Positions 1 through 5,867 of a stretch of 23,989 bases of DNA are shown here, piece after piece. Every line of letters begins with the position of its first letter. Position 1 is the stretch's first letter. Under the pieces are notes generated by a model, which searched no databases, was not told the DNA's origin, and saw only the letters and a program-made list of their open reading frames with translations. Source of the stretch: a virus; the IMG/VR virus record IMGVR_UViG_3300029319_000510, positions 1 through 23,989 of that record; one strand, 5' to 3'. The translations under genes were made by a program, and so were the position numbers.

Positions 1-43
1 CCAATAGAGGAGGTAAAAAATAATAATATATAAATATAAAAAA
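1..43 (+). other. Probable 3' tail of the capsid gene plus leader of the next gene
   Basis: Bases 1-7 supply the third base of a split codon, then CAA and TAG. The capsid frame that is cut at 23989 after two bases of a codon therefore reads on as Ser-Gln-stop if the two window ends are joined. The rest is an A/T-rich leader before the ATG at 44. An AGGAGG sits at 8-13, but it is about 30 bases from the ATG, too far for a ribosome site. The join is inference; the reading frame is seen directly. Confidence 0.55.
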
Positions 44-424
44 ATGAATAAAAAGTATTGGAGAAATTTAGAAAAAACTAAACCAGCTTACGAAGCTAAA
101 ATGGAAAAAAACAAAGATTTAGTAAAAGTAAAATTATCACAATTAGATGATATTGAGGAATATATTAATAGTGGATTAGGACTACTGGAATTTGTTGAGG
201 AAGCAATTGATGAAGCACAAACACATTACGTAAAAGCAAAAGATATCGTTAGATTTGATATGACATCAGCGTACAACGACGCAGAATTTGAGTTAGAAAA
301 ACTTTTAGACGGAATAAAAGCTTTAGGTATTGACGTACCATCAGAAGTACAAACATTACAAAATAGATTACAAGATTTAGAAGACGAGTTAGATAAAGCA
401 CAGAGGCTAATAGATAATTTTTAA
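44..424 (+). CDS. Coiled-coil hypothetical protein downstream of capsid gene
   Basis: A 126-residue, charged, mostly helical protein with no domain I recognise. Residues about 20-65 and 85-126 are rich in Leu, Glu, Asp and Lys with heptad-like spacing (for example LQNRLQDLEDELDKAQRL near the C-terminus), which points to coiled coil. There is no signal peptide or membrane segment. It starts at an ATG after an A/T-only leader and is followed 10 bases later by the connector-like gene. If the window is circular it lies directly after the major capsid gene, so a small virion or head-assembly role is plausible from position alone. It could equally be a non-structural accessory protein. Confidence 0.75.
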   Translation: MNKKYWRNLEKTKPAYEAKMEKNKDLVKVKLSQLDDIEEYINSGLGLLEFVEEAIDEAQTHYVKAKDIVRFDMTSAYNDAEFELEKLLDGIKALGIDVPSEVQTLQNRLQDLEDELDKAQRLIDNF

Positions 425-434
425 AAACTAATTA

Positions 435-1010
435 ATGGCAAATTACATATTATTCATATCAGAAAACAAACTAAAAGATAGTACTGCATTAGGAGGAAAT
501 GTGGATAATGAATTTGTATTACCGTATTTAAAGGTTGCACAAAAAAAATATATAGAAACCAAACTAGGTACGGATTTGTTTGTTAAGTTACAAAGTGATA
601 TTAGTGGAGGAACACTTGCAGGAGTTTACAAAACACTTGTGGATGATTATATTCAGGATGCGTTGGTACATTGGGCTTTTTACGAATGTTTACCTTTTTT
701 ACGTATTAGAGTATCAAACAATGGTATAGGTGTGAAAACATCAGAAAACATTGAAAGTTTAACACAAGAGGATATGAGTAGTTTAAGGGAAGAAATTAGA
801 AATACTGCGGAGTTTTATACGGAAAGGTTAGTTGATTATATAAGACATAATACATCTAGTTATCCTGAATACAATACAAATACAGGAGCGGATATATCAC
901 CAAGTAAAGTATCGTATTATAGTGGTATGAACATTGAAAGAGCTACAAGGAAAGATAGAGGAGGAATGATAACGTTAGATGATTTTTTAACACCTGATCT
1001 TAATCCATAA
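435..1010 (+). CDS. Head-tail connector-like protein (DUF6712-like)
   Basis: A 191-residue protein that resembles the helical connector proteins coded just after the capsid gene in Bacteroidota phages (the DUF6712 type, related in plan to gp6/gp15 head-completion proteins). What is visible: an N-terminal part with PYLKVAQKKYIETKLGTDLF, then helices around DDYIQDALVHWAFYECLPF, which fits the all-helical connector fold. The C-terminal third is polar and probably extended. Such proteins form a ring under the portal that joins head and tail. The family call rests on remembered sequence pattern plus position after the capsid gene; no catalytic motif supports it. Its stop overlaps the next ATG (TAATG), suggesting translational coupling. 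Confidence 0.6.
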   Translation: MANYILFISENKLKDSTALGGNVDNEFVLPYLKVAQKKYIETKLGTDLFVKLQSDISGGTLAGVYKTLVDDYIQDALVHWAFYECLPFLRIRVSNNGIGVKTSENIESLTQEDMSSLREEIRNTAEFYTERLVDYIRHNTSSYPEYNTNTGADISPSKVSYYSGMNIERATRKDRGGMITLDDFLTPDLNP

Positions 1011-1123
1011 TGAGAAAAAATTATAAACCTAAAGTCAAGAACGAAACGGCTTTAAAAAAATACATAAAAAGTGCCACTAAAAACAGCAACAAAGGACACA
1101 GCAGAAACAATACTAGTAAATAG
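1010..1123 (+). CDS. Small basic protein, 37 residues
   Basis: This short frame begins at the ATG formed inside the stop of the connector-like gene (TAATG) and ends at TAG 1121-1123. The product, beginning MRKNYKPKVKNETALKK, is very rich in Lys, Asn and Ser with no hydrophobic segment. Its end (KGHSRNNTSK) recalls the KGIHSKNASKG stretch in the other small basic gene at 8423-8542, so the two may belong to one loose class of tiny basic phage proteins. The function is unknown; nucleic-acid binding is a guess from charge. It overlaps the holin-like gene by 53 bases in another frame, which lowers certainty that both are translated. Confidence 0.5.
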   Translation: MRKNYKPKVKNETALKKYIKSATKNSNKGHSRNNTSK

Positions 1124-1244
1124 TTCTGTAATAGGTTTTACAACATTTGCAGAAATAGAAATGGTATTAAAGATATTGTTATTAGTATTAACAATTGGTT
1201 ATACTGTAAATAGATGGTACACACACTATAAAAAAAATAAATAA
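1071..1244 (+). CDS. Putative holin-like small membrane protein (GTG start)
   Basis: A 57-residue frame from GTG 1071 to TAA 1242-1244, reading MPLKTATKDTAETILVNSS at the start. Residues about 14-28 are mildly hydrophobic (ILVNSSVIGFTTF). Residues about 32-47 form a strong membrane helix (VLKILLLVLTIGYTV), followed by a basic tail NRWYTHYKKNK. Small proteins with this FADIE-VLK-LLL-TIGY layout occur beside endolysins in Bacteroidota phages as I remember them. It lies 81 bases before an M15 endolysin, so it is a good holin candidate: it would sit in the inner membrane and release the endolysin. No ATG exists in frame before 1161; starting there would leave only the bare membrane helix (27 residues). 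The stop abuts the next ATG directly. Confidence 0.55.
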   Translation: MPLKTATKDTAETILVNSSVIGFTTFAEIEMVLKILLLVLTIGYTVNRWYTHYKKNK

Positions 1245-1325
1245 ATGAAAACAATTTGTAAATTATTATACTATATAACAGGTATTTGTTTAGGTAAATG
1301 CAATTTAAATTGTAAAAAAAAATAA
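1245..1325 (+). CDS. Cys-rich 26-residue micro-protein in lysis region
   Basis: The ATG directly follows the stop of the holin-like gene, and the stop (TAA 1323-1325) overlaps the ATG of the endolysin gene as TAATG. That tight fit on both sides is the main reason to believe it is translated. The product reads MKTICKLLYYITGICLGKC and ends NLNCKKK. It has four cysteines, a mildly hydrophobic N-terminal half and a basic end. It resembles a tiny membrane-associated or signal-like peptide, but no proper lipobox is present because the residue before the cysteine is Ile or Lys. A role in lysis or spanin function is speculation from position. Confidence 0.45.
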   Translation: MKTICKLLYYITGICLGKCNLNCKKK

Positions 1326-1699
1326 TGGTATTAGAACATTTTGAAATTTCAGAGTTTGATTGTCCTACACTTATGGGATCAGGTAAAATGATGGATGATA
1401 AATTTTTATTTAAATTAGATAAAGCAAGACATACAGCAAATATACCATTTGTTATAACAAGCGGATACAGAACCAAAGAATATAATGAGGATTTGATTCG
1501 TAGAAACTATAAGGCAAGCCGAAATAGCAGTCATTTAAAAGGTATAGCAGCTGATATAAAATGTAATACAAGTAAAAATAGATGGATAATAATTAACAAT
1601 CTATTGTTAGCAGGTTTTACAAGGATTGGTGTAGGAGATACGTTTATACATGTAGATTTGGACAAAGATAAAACACAAAATGTAATTTGGACATATTAA
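1325..1699 (+). CDS. Endolysin, M15-family peptidase
   Basis: A 124-residue peptidase of the M15_3 (D-Ala-D-Ala carboxypeptidase/VanY-like) type, which cuts peptide bonds in the cell-wall peptidoglycan. Seen: ITSGYRT at about 44-50, the zinc motif SSHLKGIAAD with His70 and Asp77, and the second zinc site FIHVD with His109 and Asp111. These are the ligands expected for the family. The length is that of a bare catalytic domain, without a wall-binding domain or signal peptide, so release to the periplasm needs a holin; two candidate membrane proteins flank it. The start ATG overlaps the preceding stop (TAATG). Confident as an M15 peptidase; lytic role inferred from context. Confidence 0.9.
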   Translation: MVLEHFEISEFDCPTLMGSGKMMDDKFLFKLDKARHTANIPFVITSGYRTKEYNEDLIRRNYKASRNSSHLKGIAADIKCNTSKNRWIIINNLLLAGFTRIGVGDTFIHVDLDKDKTQNVIWTY

Positions 1700-1706
1700 C
1701 TAAATT

Positions 1707-1719
1707 TTTATATATTATG
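1707..1719 (+). promoter_or_regulatory. Repeated start-context element, copy 1 (TTTATATATTATG)
   Basis: The 13-base string TTTATATATTATG, ending in the start codon, precedes the small membrane protein gene. It recurs exactly before two other genes (9262-9274 and 12380-12392). It may be a translation-initiation context or part of a promoter. It also decides the start here, favouring ATG 1717 over the upstream ATG at 1687, which lies inside the endolysin gene. Confidence 0.45.
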
Positions 1720-1872
1720 GAATTATCAAACATTGATTGGACTACATTAATTTGGAGTTTAATTGCAATTATTGAAGTAGTAGTTAGATTAACACCTTCA
1801 GAAAAAGACAATTCATTACTTAACAAAGTTATTTGGTTTGTAGATAAGGTTATACCAAACAGAAAAAAGTAA
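1717..1872 (+). CDS. Small single-pass membrane protein, lysis-associated
   Basis: A 51-residue protein starting MELSNIDWTTLIWSLIAII. Residues about 8-25 form one membrane helix (WTTLIWSLIAIIEVVVRL), and the polar C-terminal half ends in the basic run PNRKK. Small proteins with the pattern WSLIA-IEV-VRLTP--KDNS are common near endolysins in Bacteroidota phages as I recall, but have no proven function. Its place right after the endolysin makes a second holin, antiholin or spanin-like role possible. The upstream ATG at 1687 would add ten residues overlapping the endolysin; the repeated start context supports 1717. Its stop overlaps the next ATG (TAATG). Confidence 0.65.
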   Translation: MELSNIDWTTLIWSLIAIIEVVVRLTPSEKDNSLLNKVIWFVDKVIPNRKK

Positions 1873-2594
1873 TGCGTAATAACCGTTACAGGTTAAAACC
1901 ACATGAGATACATAATTTAAAAGAGATGCGCAGGCAAAAGGGGGATAATGTCTTAGTCATAGGAGATTTACACGAACCCTTTTGTTTGAACGCATATCTT
2001 GATTTTTGTAAAGAACAATACGATAAATATAATTGTAATGAAGTTGTATTTATTGGAGATATTGTGGATAACCATTTTTCATCATATCATGAAGTTTCTA
2101 TTGATGCTGATTATACAGGTAAAATAGAATTAGAATTAGCAATTGAAAGAATACAAAGGTGGTATAGTGTATTTAAAAAAGCAACAGTTATAATAGGTAA
2201 CCATGATCGTATAATCATGCGTAAAGCTCAAACAAGTGCAATACCTAGTAAATGGATAAAATCATATAAAGAAGTATTAGAAGTACCTAATTGGACATTT
2301 ACAGAAAGATATGTTAAAGACAATGTACAATACGTACACGGAGAAGGAGGAACGGCACGTACAAAATGTAGAGCTGATATGATGAATACAGTACAAGGAC
2401 ATTTACATACTCAGTGTTATACGGAACATTATGTTGGACAAAATTACAGGGTTTACGGCACCCAGACAGGTTGCGGAATAGATCATGAAAGTTATGCAAT
2501 GGCGTACGCTAAATACGGCAAAAAGCCAGCAATTGGATGTGCGGTTATACTGAATAACGGCAAAACACCAATTAATATTTTAATGGAATTGTAA
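1872..2594 (+). CDS. Calcineurin-like metallophosphoesterase
   Basis: A 240-residue metal-dependent phosphoesterase. The motifs appear in the correct order: GDLH at 31-34 (Asp32, His34), GDIVDN at 62-67 (Asp63), GNHD at 109-112, YVHG with His156, and GHLHT at 176-180. These are the two-metal site ligands of the calcineurin-like fold, which hydrolyses phosphomonoesters, phosphodiesters or nucleotides. The substrate cannot be read from sequence. Phage members are sometimes linked to nucleic-acid processing or host nucleotide signals. It closes the lysis region, and the main intergenic gap follows. No signal peptide is seen, so it should act in the cytoplasm. Confidence 0.88.
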   Translation: MRNNRYRLKPHEIHNLKEMRRQKGDNVLVIGDLHEPFCLNAYLDFCKEQYDKYNCNEVVFIGDIVDNHFSSYHEVSIDADYTGKIELELAIERIQRWYSVFKKATVIIGNHDRIIMRKAQTSAIPSKWIKSYKEVLEVPNWTFTERYVKDNVQYVHGEGGTARTKCRADMMNTVQGHLHTQCYTEHYVGQNYRVYGTQTGCGIDHESYAMAYAKYGKKPAIGCAVILNNGKTPINILMEL

Positions 2595-2617
2595 CAAAAA
2601 CACGTTATTTTACAATT
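2587..2617 (+). terminator. Weak hairpin overlapping the stop of the phosphoesterase gene
   Basis: AATTGTAA (2587-2594, including the TAA stop) is the exact reverse complement of TTACAATT (2610-2617), with a 15-base loop. The stem has only one G-C pair and no clean T-run follows, so it would be a weak terminator. It lies exactly where the long late transcript would be expected to end, before a new promoter. Confidence 0.3.
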
Positions 2618-2659
2618 ATCCCTATTTATTTCCTTAATTATCCACTAGATATAATACAA

Positions 2660-2682
2660 TATTAACATACAAATTGTTAATA
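2660..2682. repeat. Inverted repeat upstream of promoter (operator candidate)
   Basis: TATTAACA (2660-2667), a 7-base spacer and TGTTAATA (2675-2682) form a perfect 8-bp inverted repeat. It lies about 24 bases upstream of the -33 TTG of the early promoter. A dimeric HTH protein could bind it; the small HTH protein coded at 5625-5867 is a candidate. It is very AT-rich, so chance is possible. Confidence 0.4.
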
Positions 2683-2706
2683 AATACACTATAATTCTGT
2701 TAAAAA

Positions 2707-2738
2707 TTGTTAGGTATTAGGGAATTGTTGTATATTTG
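2707..2738 (+). promoter_or_regulatory. Bacteroidota-type promoter for early genes
   Basis: TTG at 2707-2709 and TATATTTG at 2731-2738 match the Bacteroidota promoter pattern (-33 TTG, -7 TAnnTTTG) with a 21-base spacer. Transcription would begin near 2744-2746, leaving a leader of about 15 bases before ATG 2761. It stands in the only large gap and faces the early genes. This is the best host-type promoter that I found in the window. Confidence 0.7.
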
Positions 2739-2760
2739 TCATAAATAAAATTATAAAATT

Positions 2761-2967
2761 ATGTACAAAATAACAAACAAACAAACAGGCTTTATACAAT
2801 ACAGAAACGCAAAAGATACAGCAAACTTTGTATTTAAAAACAATTATACAAATTATACAATAGAACAAATAAAAGAGTATGATTTTAGTAAATACACGGA
2901 TATAGCATTGAGAACACTTACAATTACAATGTTTATAATACTATCATTTGCATTATTACAATTTTAA
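2761..2967 (+). CDS. Small protein with C-terminal membrane helix
   Basis: A 68-residue protein with a polar, Asn- and Tyr-rich N-terminal two-thirds (MYKITNKQTGFIQYRNAKD) and one strong hydrophobic helix at the very end (residues about 51-68, LRTLTITMFIILSFALLQF). It would be a tail-anchored membrane protein. I do not recognise a family. It is the first gene after the early promoter, where phages often place small host-takeover proteins. It could therefore act on a host membrane process or on superinfection, but nothing in the sequence proves that. Confidence 0.7.
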   Translation: MYKITNKQTGFIQYRNAKDTANFVFKNNYTNYTIEQIKEYDFSKYTDIALRTLTITMFIILSFALLQF

Positions 2968-2980
2968 AACTAAAAAAACT

Positions 2981-3367
2981 ATGACAGATAAATTAGAAAA
3001 AGAATTATACGATTTTACTATTCTAAAATTAACAGAATTTATAGATTACGAACAAGAACATTACGCATGTGATTTACACCATTACATTTTTAATGAGAAC
3101 TATTATATTATAGGACACTACAATGCTAAAGAATGGTTAAAAAAACATGATCTTGATGTTTTTGAAGTTATTGAAAGAATAAAAGAATATGAAGAAAATA
3201 CATTAGGACAATCATTAACAGATTTATCAAGTCCTGAAAGGGTAGTAAATATGTATGTATATATATTAGGTGAAGAAATATTAAATGAAAGTGATCATTT
3301 ACAAGAAATTTGGGATAATGAATGTACTATAAAAGATTACGAAAAAATTATTGATGAATTATCATGA
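2981..3367 (+). CDS. Conserved early phage hypothetical protein
   Basis: A 128-residue acidic protein with no assigned domain. I chose ATG 2981 (MTDKLEKELYDF) because it follows the preceding stop and has the A-rich AAAAAACT-ATG context also seen at the capsid gene; an earlier in-frame ATG at 2948 would overlap the preceding gene. The stretches FIDYEQEHYACDLHHYIFN and PERVVNMYVYILGEEILNE look like those of a family I have seen in Bacteroidota phages, usually among early genes, without known function. It is probably cytoplasmic, and its last codons overlap the next gene (ATGA), indicating coupled translation. Confidence 0.7.
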   Translation: MTDKLEKELYDFTILKLTEFIDYEQEHYACDLHHYIFNENYYIIGHYNAKEWLKKHDLDVFEVIERIKEYEENTLGQSLTDLSSPERVVNMYVYILGEEILNESDHLQEIWDNECTIKDYEKIIDELS

Positions 3368-3702
3368 ATATACAAGATTTAAATACACCTACAACCTGTA
3401 CTTTTACAGGTAAACAATTAGACAATACAAAGATTATAGCAAACTATTGGATACTTAAACCTACATTACAAAAATCATCAAGTTCAAGAAATGATGGGTA
3501 TGGTAGAATTGAAAATTGTATTGATTATAAAAAAAAGGGATCAGAATGTATTGTTGTAGGAACAGAATTACAGATTTATAGATTATTTGTGCACATGTTG
3601 AATAACTATGCATGGCAATTAAGAGATAGTTTTGATGAACCTATAAAAGATTACATGATACAAGAATATAATAATAATAATAAAATACCAGTAATACTAT
3701 GA
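3364..3702 (+). CDS. Hypothetical early protein, 112 residues
   Basis: Not recognised. The protein starts MNIQDLNTPTTCTFTGKQLD, with Cys13 the first of three scattered cysteines. A Ser/Asn-rich central loop is followed by a helical stretch (TELQIYRLFVHMLNNYAWQLRDSF) and an Asn-rich end. There is no membrane segment and no clear metal motif. It overlaps the genes on both sides by four bases, so it is embedded in the early operon. It is the middle of three short unknown genes before the SSB-like gene, and may be an accessory or host-directed protein. Confidence 0.65.
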   Translation: MNIQDLNTPTTCTFTGKQLDNTKIIANYWILKPTLQKSSSSRNDGYGRIENCIDYKKKGSECIVVGTELQIYRLFVHMLNNYAWQLRDSFDEPIKDYMIQEYNNNNKIPVIL

Positions 3703-3932
3703 AAGAAGAAAAATATTTAGCAATACATGATATTAATACATTCCAAGCGTATGAAAACGAAGTATATTTGGGAGGTAAAGATAATAACGGAGAAGATATT
3801 ACACTAGTTTTTAATGCATTTGAATTATTAGAGTGGTTACATATAGATGAAATTAGGGCAAGTGTTTTAAAATATGTAAATGAGATCAATAAAGAGGAGG
3901 CGGAAAATCTAAAGAGTACGCAAAACAAATAA
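3699..3932 (+). CDS. Hypothetical early protein, 77 residues
   Basis: Not recognised. It is a small acidic protein (MKEEKYLAIHDINTFQAYEN) with a predicted beta-rich first half around NEVYLGGKDNNGEDITLVFN. A helical second half follows: AFELLEWLHIDEIRASVLKYVNEI. It overlaps the preceding gene by four bases and is followed after ten bases by the SSB-like gene. The fold could be a small interaction domain, but no function can be assigned. The + strand frame with tight coupling supports it as a real gene. Confidence 0.6.
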   Translation: MKEEKYLAIHDINTFQAYENEVYLGGKDNNGEDITLVFNAFELLEWLHIDEIRASVLKYVNEINKEEAENLKSTQNK

Positions 3933-3942
3933 ATATATAAAA

Positions 3943-4425
3943 ATGGAAGTAAAAAAATCAACAGTAAAACAAGTACAAGCAAACGGAACATGGGAAAGTA
4001 AATATGGACTTATGTACAAGTTTGATGTACACATGACAAACGGAGATGTAGGACAATACATGAGTAAGTTTGAAAATCAAGACAAATTTAGAAAAGGAGA
4101 TGTGGTAAGCTATGAATTTTATGGAGGAGATTTTCCTAAAATTAAACCACACTTTGCACAAAGTTATGAAAAAAAATTTGGTGATGGTGGAACAAGTTAT
4201 GATAGAGAAACAGGACAAACATACAAAACAAAAACAGGACAAGTAATAGATAATGATAAAGAGGATAGAATAATGCGACAAAGTTCGGTACGTTCTGCGG
4301 TAGAGTTTTGTAAAGGTGATTGTACAATTGAACAAATGATACAAGATGCAGATGTTATATTTCAATACGCAAAGTATGGAACAATACCACAATCATTTGA
4401 AGTAGATATGGAAAGACCATTTTAA
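3943..4425 (+). CDS. OB-fold-like protein, possible phage ssDNA-binding protein
   Basis: A 160-residue protein. The N-terminal half reads as a beta-barrel: VKKSTVKQVQANGTWESKYG, then LMYKFDVHMTNGDVGQYMSK and the basic GDVVSYEFYGG-FPKIKP. This is the layout of OB-fold single-strand DNA-binding proteins often coded before replication genes in Bacteroidota phages. The second half has a flexible Gly/Thr/Lys stretch, then a helix RQSSVRSAVEFCKGDCTIEQMIQDADVIF. The acidic end (EVDMERPF) is reminiscent of the SSB partner-binding tip, although the typical DDDIPF is not exact. It would coat single-stranded DNA in replication or recombination. Family call from pattern memory and context, not from a diagnostic motif. 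Confidence 0.5.
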   Translation: MEVKKSTVKQVQANGTWESKYGLMYKFDVHMTNGDVGQYMSKFENQDKFRKGDVVSYEFYGGDFPKIKPHFAQSYEKKFGDGGTSYDRETGQTYKTKTGQVIDNDKEDRIMRQSSVRSAVEFCKGDCTIEQMIQDADVIFQYAKYGTIPQSFEVDMERPF

Positions 4426-4427
4426 TT

Positions 4428-4970
4428 ATGAGGAAAGTTAATTTAACAGATGAACAGGAATTAATAACATTACTCGCAATTGTTAGAAACAATTTTGGTA
4501 TTGATCAAAGTGTTGTTATAGGTAAAAGTAGGAAACAAATGCATGTTATTTGTAGGCAAGTCATATCAAATATAGCTAGGATAGAAAAAAATATCCACCC
4601 TGAAATTATAGGGGCAAAACTAGGTAAGGATAGATGTAGTATTTTGGTATATTTTAATAATCATGAACCATATTATAAAACGTGGAGTGTATATAGAGAT
4701 ACATTTGATAAAGTATATAAGGATTATTGTAGAATTAAAAACAAAAGACAAGTTTTTGCAAACGAACAAGAATTAAGATCATATCTTTTTAATTGTGGTG
4801 TACGATATTCAGATAAACCTGAAATATTTATAAAAGTAAAAATGAAAGATTTTGTTGTTAGTGTTAATACCGATTACAGAAATTACTCCTTTAATTCGGA
4901 ATTAATTAGATTAGCACTTTTGGATTATGATTGTACTATTGACATTCAATTAACAAAACCTAACAAATAA
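4428..4970 (+). CDS. DnaA domain IV-like DNA-binding protein
   Basis: A 180-residue protein whose residues about 30-100 resemble the C-terminal DNA-binding domain of DnaA. The pattern is SRKQMHVICRQVISNIARI, then HPEIIGAKLGKDRCSILVYF and NNHEPYYKTWSVYRDTFDK. It matches the DnaA order 'R..-ARQ-A--L-RE, PEIG--FG-RDHSTVLHA--K'. There is no ATPase (no Walker A), so this is only the recognition domain, with an extra C-terminal part of about 75 residues of unknown role. It could bind an origin or DnaA-box-like sites and help start phage replication. It sits directly before the winged-helix replication gene, which supports that. The core His of the DnaA RDHST motif is replaced (KDRCS). Confidence 0.6.
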   Translation: MRKVNLTDEQELITLLAIVRNNFGIDQSVVIGKSRKQMHVICRQVISNIARIEKNIHPEIIGAKLGKDRCSILVYFNNHEPYYKTWSVYRDTFDKVYKDYCRIKNKRQVFANEQELRSYLFNCGVRYSDKPEIFIKVKMKDFVVSVNTDYRNYSFNSELIRLALLDYDCTIDIQLTKPNK

Positions 4971-4974
4971 TATT

Positions 4975-5628
4975 ATGAAAAATATACTAAGTAATACAGC
5001 GTTTTTTGTAGTTAATAAAGAGGTTGCAAAGCAGGTAGGATTAAAAGAGGCAGTCCTACTTGCTGATCTTATTAGTAAAGAAACGTACTTTAAAAATAAT
5101 AATGAATTACAAGATGGTTATTTTTATAACACCTCCGACAATATTTTTAAAGATACAACATTAACGCCGTATCAACAAAGAAAATGTCTTAAAACACTTA
5201 AAAAACACAACCTTGTACAAACTAAGAAACAGGGAATACCAGCAAAACTGTATTATAAAGTAAATGAAGAACAAGTTATGAAGTTAATTAATAACTTGAT
5301 GCGAAATAACTTAACTCCTATTAATAATAATAAAGAAATAAAAATAAATAATACTATAAAAGGTATTTCTGAACGTTTGCAAGAATTTACAGAAAAAGTT
5401 TTTTCATCTAAATATTCTACTGAATTATGTAATGATTTTTGTGCATATTGGACAGAAACAAATCCTAAAGGAACAAGGATGAAGTTTGAAATGCAAAAAA
5501 CATTTGATATAGGGCGTAGATTAGCACGTTGGGCAAAAAATGATGTCAATTGGAATAAAACAAAAACAAGTAAAATAGACGCGCAATTAAATAATTATGA
5601 ACAAGCAAAAAAACATTTAGGATTATGA
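4975..5628 (+). CDS. Winged-helix phage replication protein
   Basis: A 217-residue protein of the type that starts phage DNA replication in many Bacteroidota and Gram-positive phages. Residues about 5-100 form a winged helix: FFVVNKEVAKQVGLKEAVLL, ADLIS near 29-34, GYFYNTSDNIFKDTTLTPYQ, RKCLKTLKKHNLVQ, then a wing QGIPAKLYYKV. A linker of Asn/Lys repeats (NNNKEIKINNTIK) follows. The C-terminal part, DFCAYWTETNPKGTRMKFEM and GRRLARWAKN, is the usual ending of these proteins and may contact a helicase. Neighbours (SSB-like, DnaA-IV-like, possible helicase-loader gene) support a replication role. No nuclease or ATPase motif is seen. Confidence 0.72.
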   Translation: MKNILSNTAFFVVNKEVAKQVGLKEAVLLADLISKETYFKNNNELQDGYFYNTSDNIFKDTTLTPYQQRKCLKTLKKHNLVQTKKQGIPAKLYYKVNEEQVMKLINNLMRNNLTPINNNKEIKINNTIKGISERLQEFTEKVFSSKYSTELCNDFCAYWTETNPKGTRMKFEMQKTFDIGRRLARWAKNDVNWNKTKTSKIDAQLNNYEQAKKHLGL

Positions 5629-5867
5629 AAGTAAAAAGATTTACAAAATCATCATATACAACAATAGATAAAAGCAAATTACATAAATTTTTAAAAGAGG
5701 AAGGATTTGTTAGATCAGGACTTGCATTGGATTTAGATGTTACAGTATGTACAATTGATAGATATATGGATAATCCACACAAAATAAAAGTTGAACACAT
5801 TAAAAGAATATGTGAGGAAACGGGAGTAGATGCTAATTTTATATTTAATTTGATATATGAAAATTAA
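5625..5867 (+). CDS. Small helix-turn-helix protein
   Basis: An 80-residue basic protein with a helix-turn-helix of the XRE/Cro-like plan. Residues about 20-50 read KFLKEEGFVRSGLALDLDVT followed by VCTIDRYMDNP. The next stretch (KIKVEHIKRICEETGVDANFI) has the layout of an XRE domain's last helices. It overlaps both neighbouring genes. It could be a transcription regulator, for instance of the inverted repeat at 2660-2682, or a DNA-binding replication accessory. No lysogeny genes accompany it, so calling it a prophage repressor would be unsafe. Confidence 0.6.
   Translation: MKVKRFTKSSYTTIDKSKLHKFLKEEGFVRSGLALDLDVTVCTIDRYMDNPHKIKVEHIKRICEETGVDANFIFNLIYEN

Larger units (their letters stand above)
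2595..2760. other. Main intergenic control region
   Basis: This 166-base gap is the longest non-coding stretch in the window. It holds, in order, half of a weak hairpin, two TTATCC motifs (2616-2621 and 2638-2643, the second within TTATCCACT, one base off the DnaA box TTATCCACA), an 8-bp-arm inverted repeat (2660-2682), a repeated AATTGTTAATAA 12-mer (2672-2683) and a Bacteroidota-type promoter (2707-2738). It separates lysis genes from early genes, so it is the best candidate for an early control region and possibly for a replication origin. Confidence 0.6.

Noticed and set aside
8-13. AGGAGG, a perfect Shine-Dalgarno core, upstream of the gene at 44
   Set aside because: It is about 30 bases from the ATG, and other genes of this window do not use such sites. 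It probably is a chance part of the leader after the capsid stop.
1138-1476. Minus-strand frame with hydrophobic stretches over the lysis region
   Set aside because: It opposes the conserved M15 peptidase and the holin-like frame; hydrophobicity comes from reading A/T-rich Lys/Asn/Ile codons backwards.
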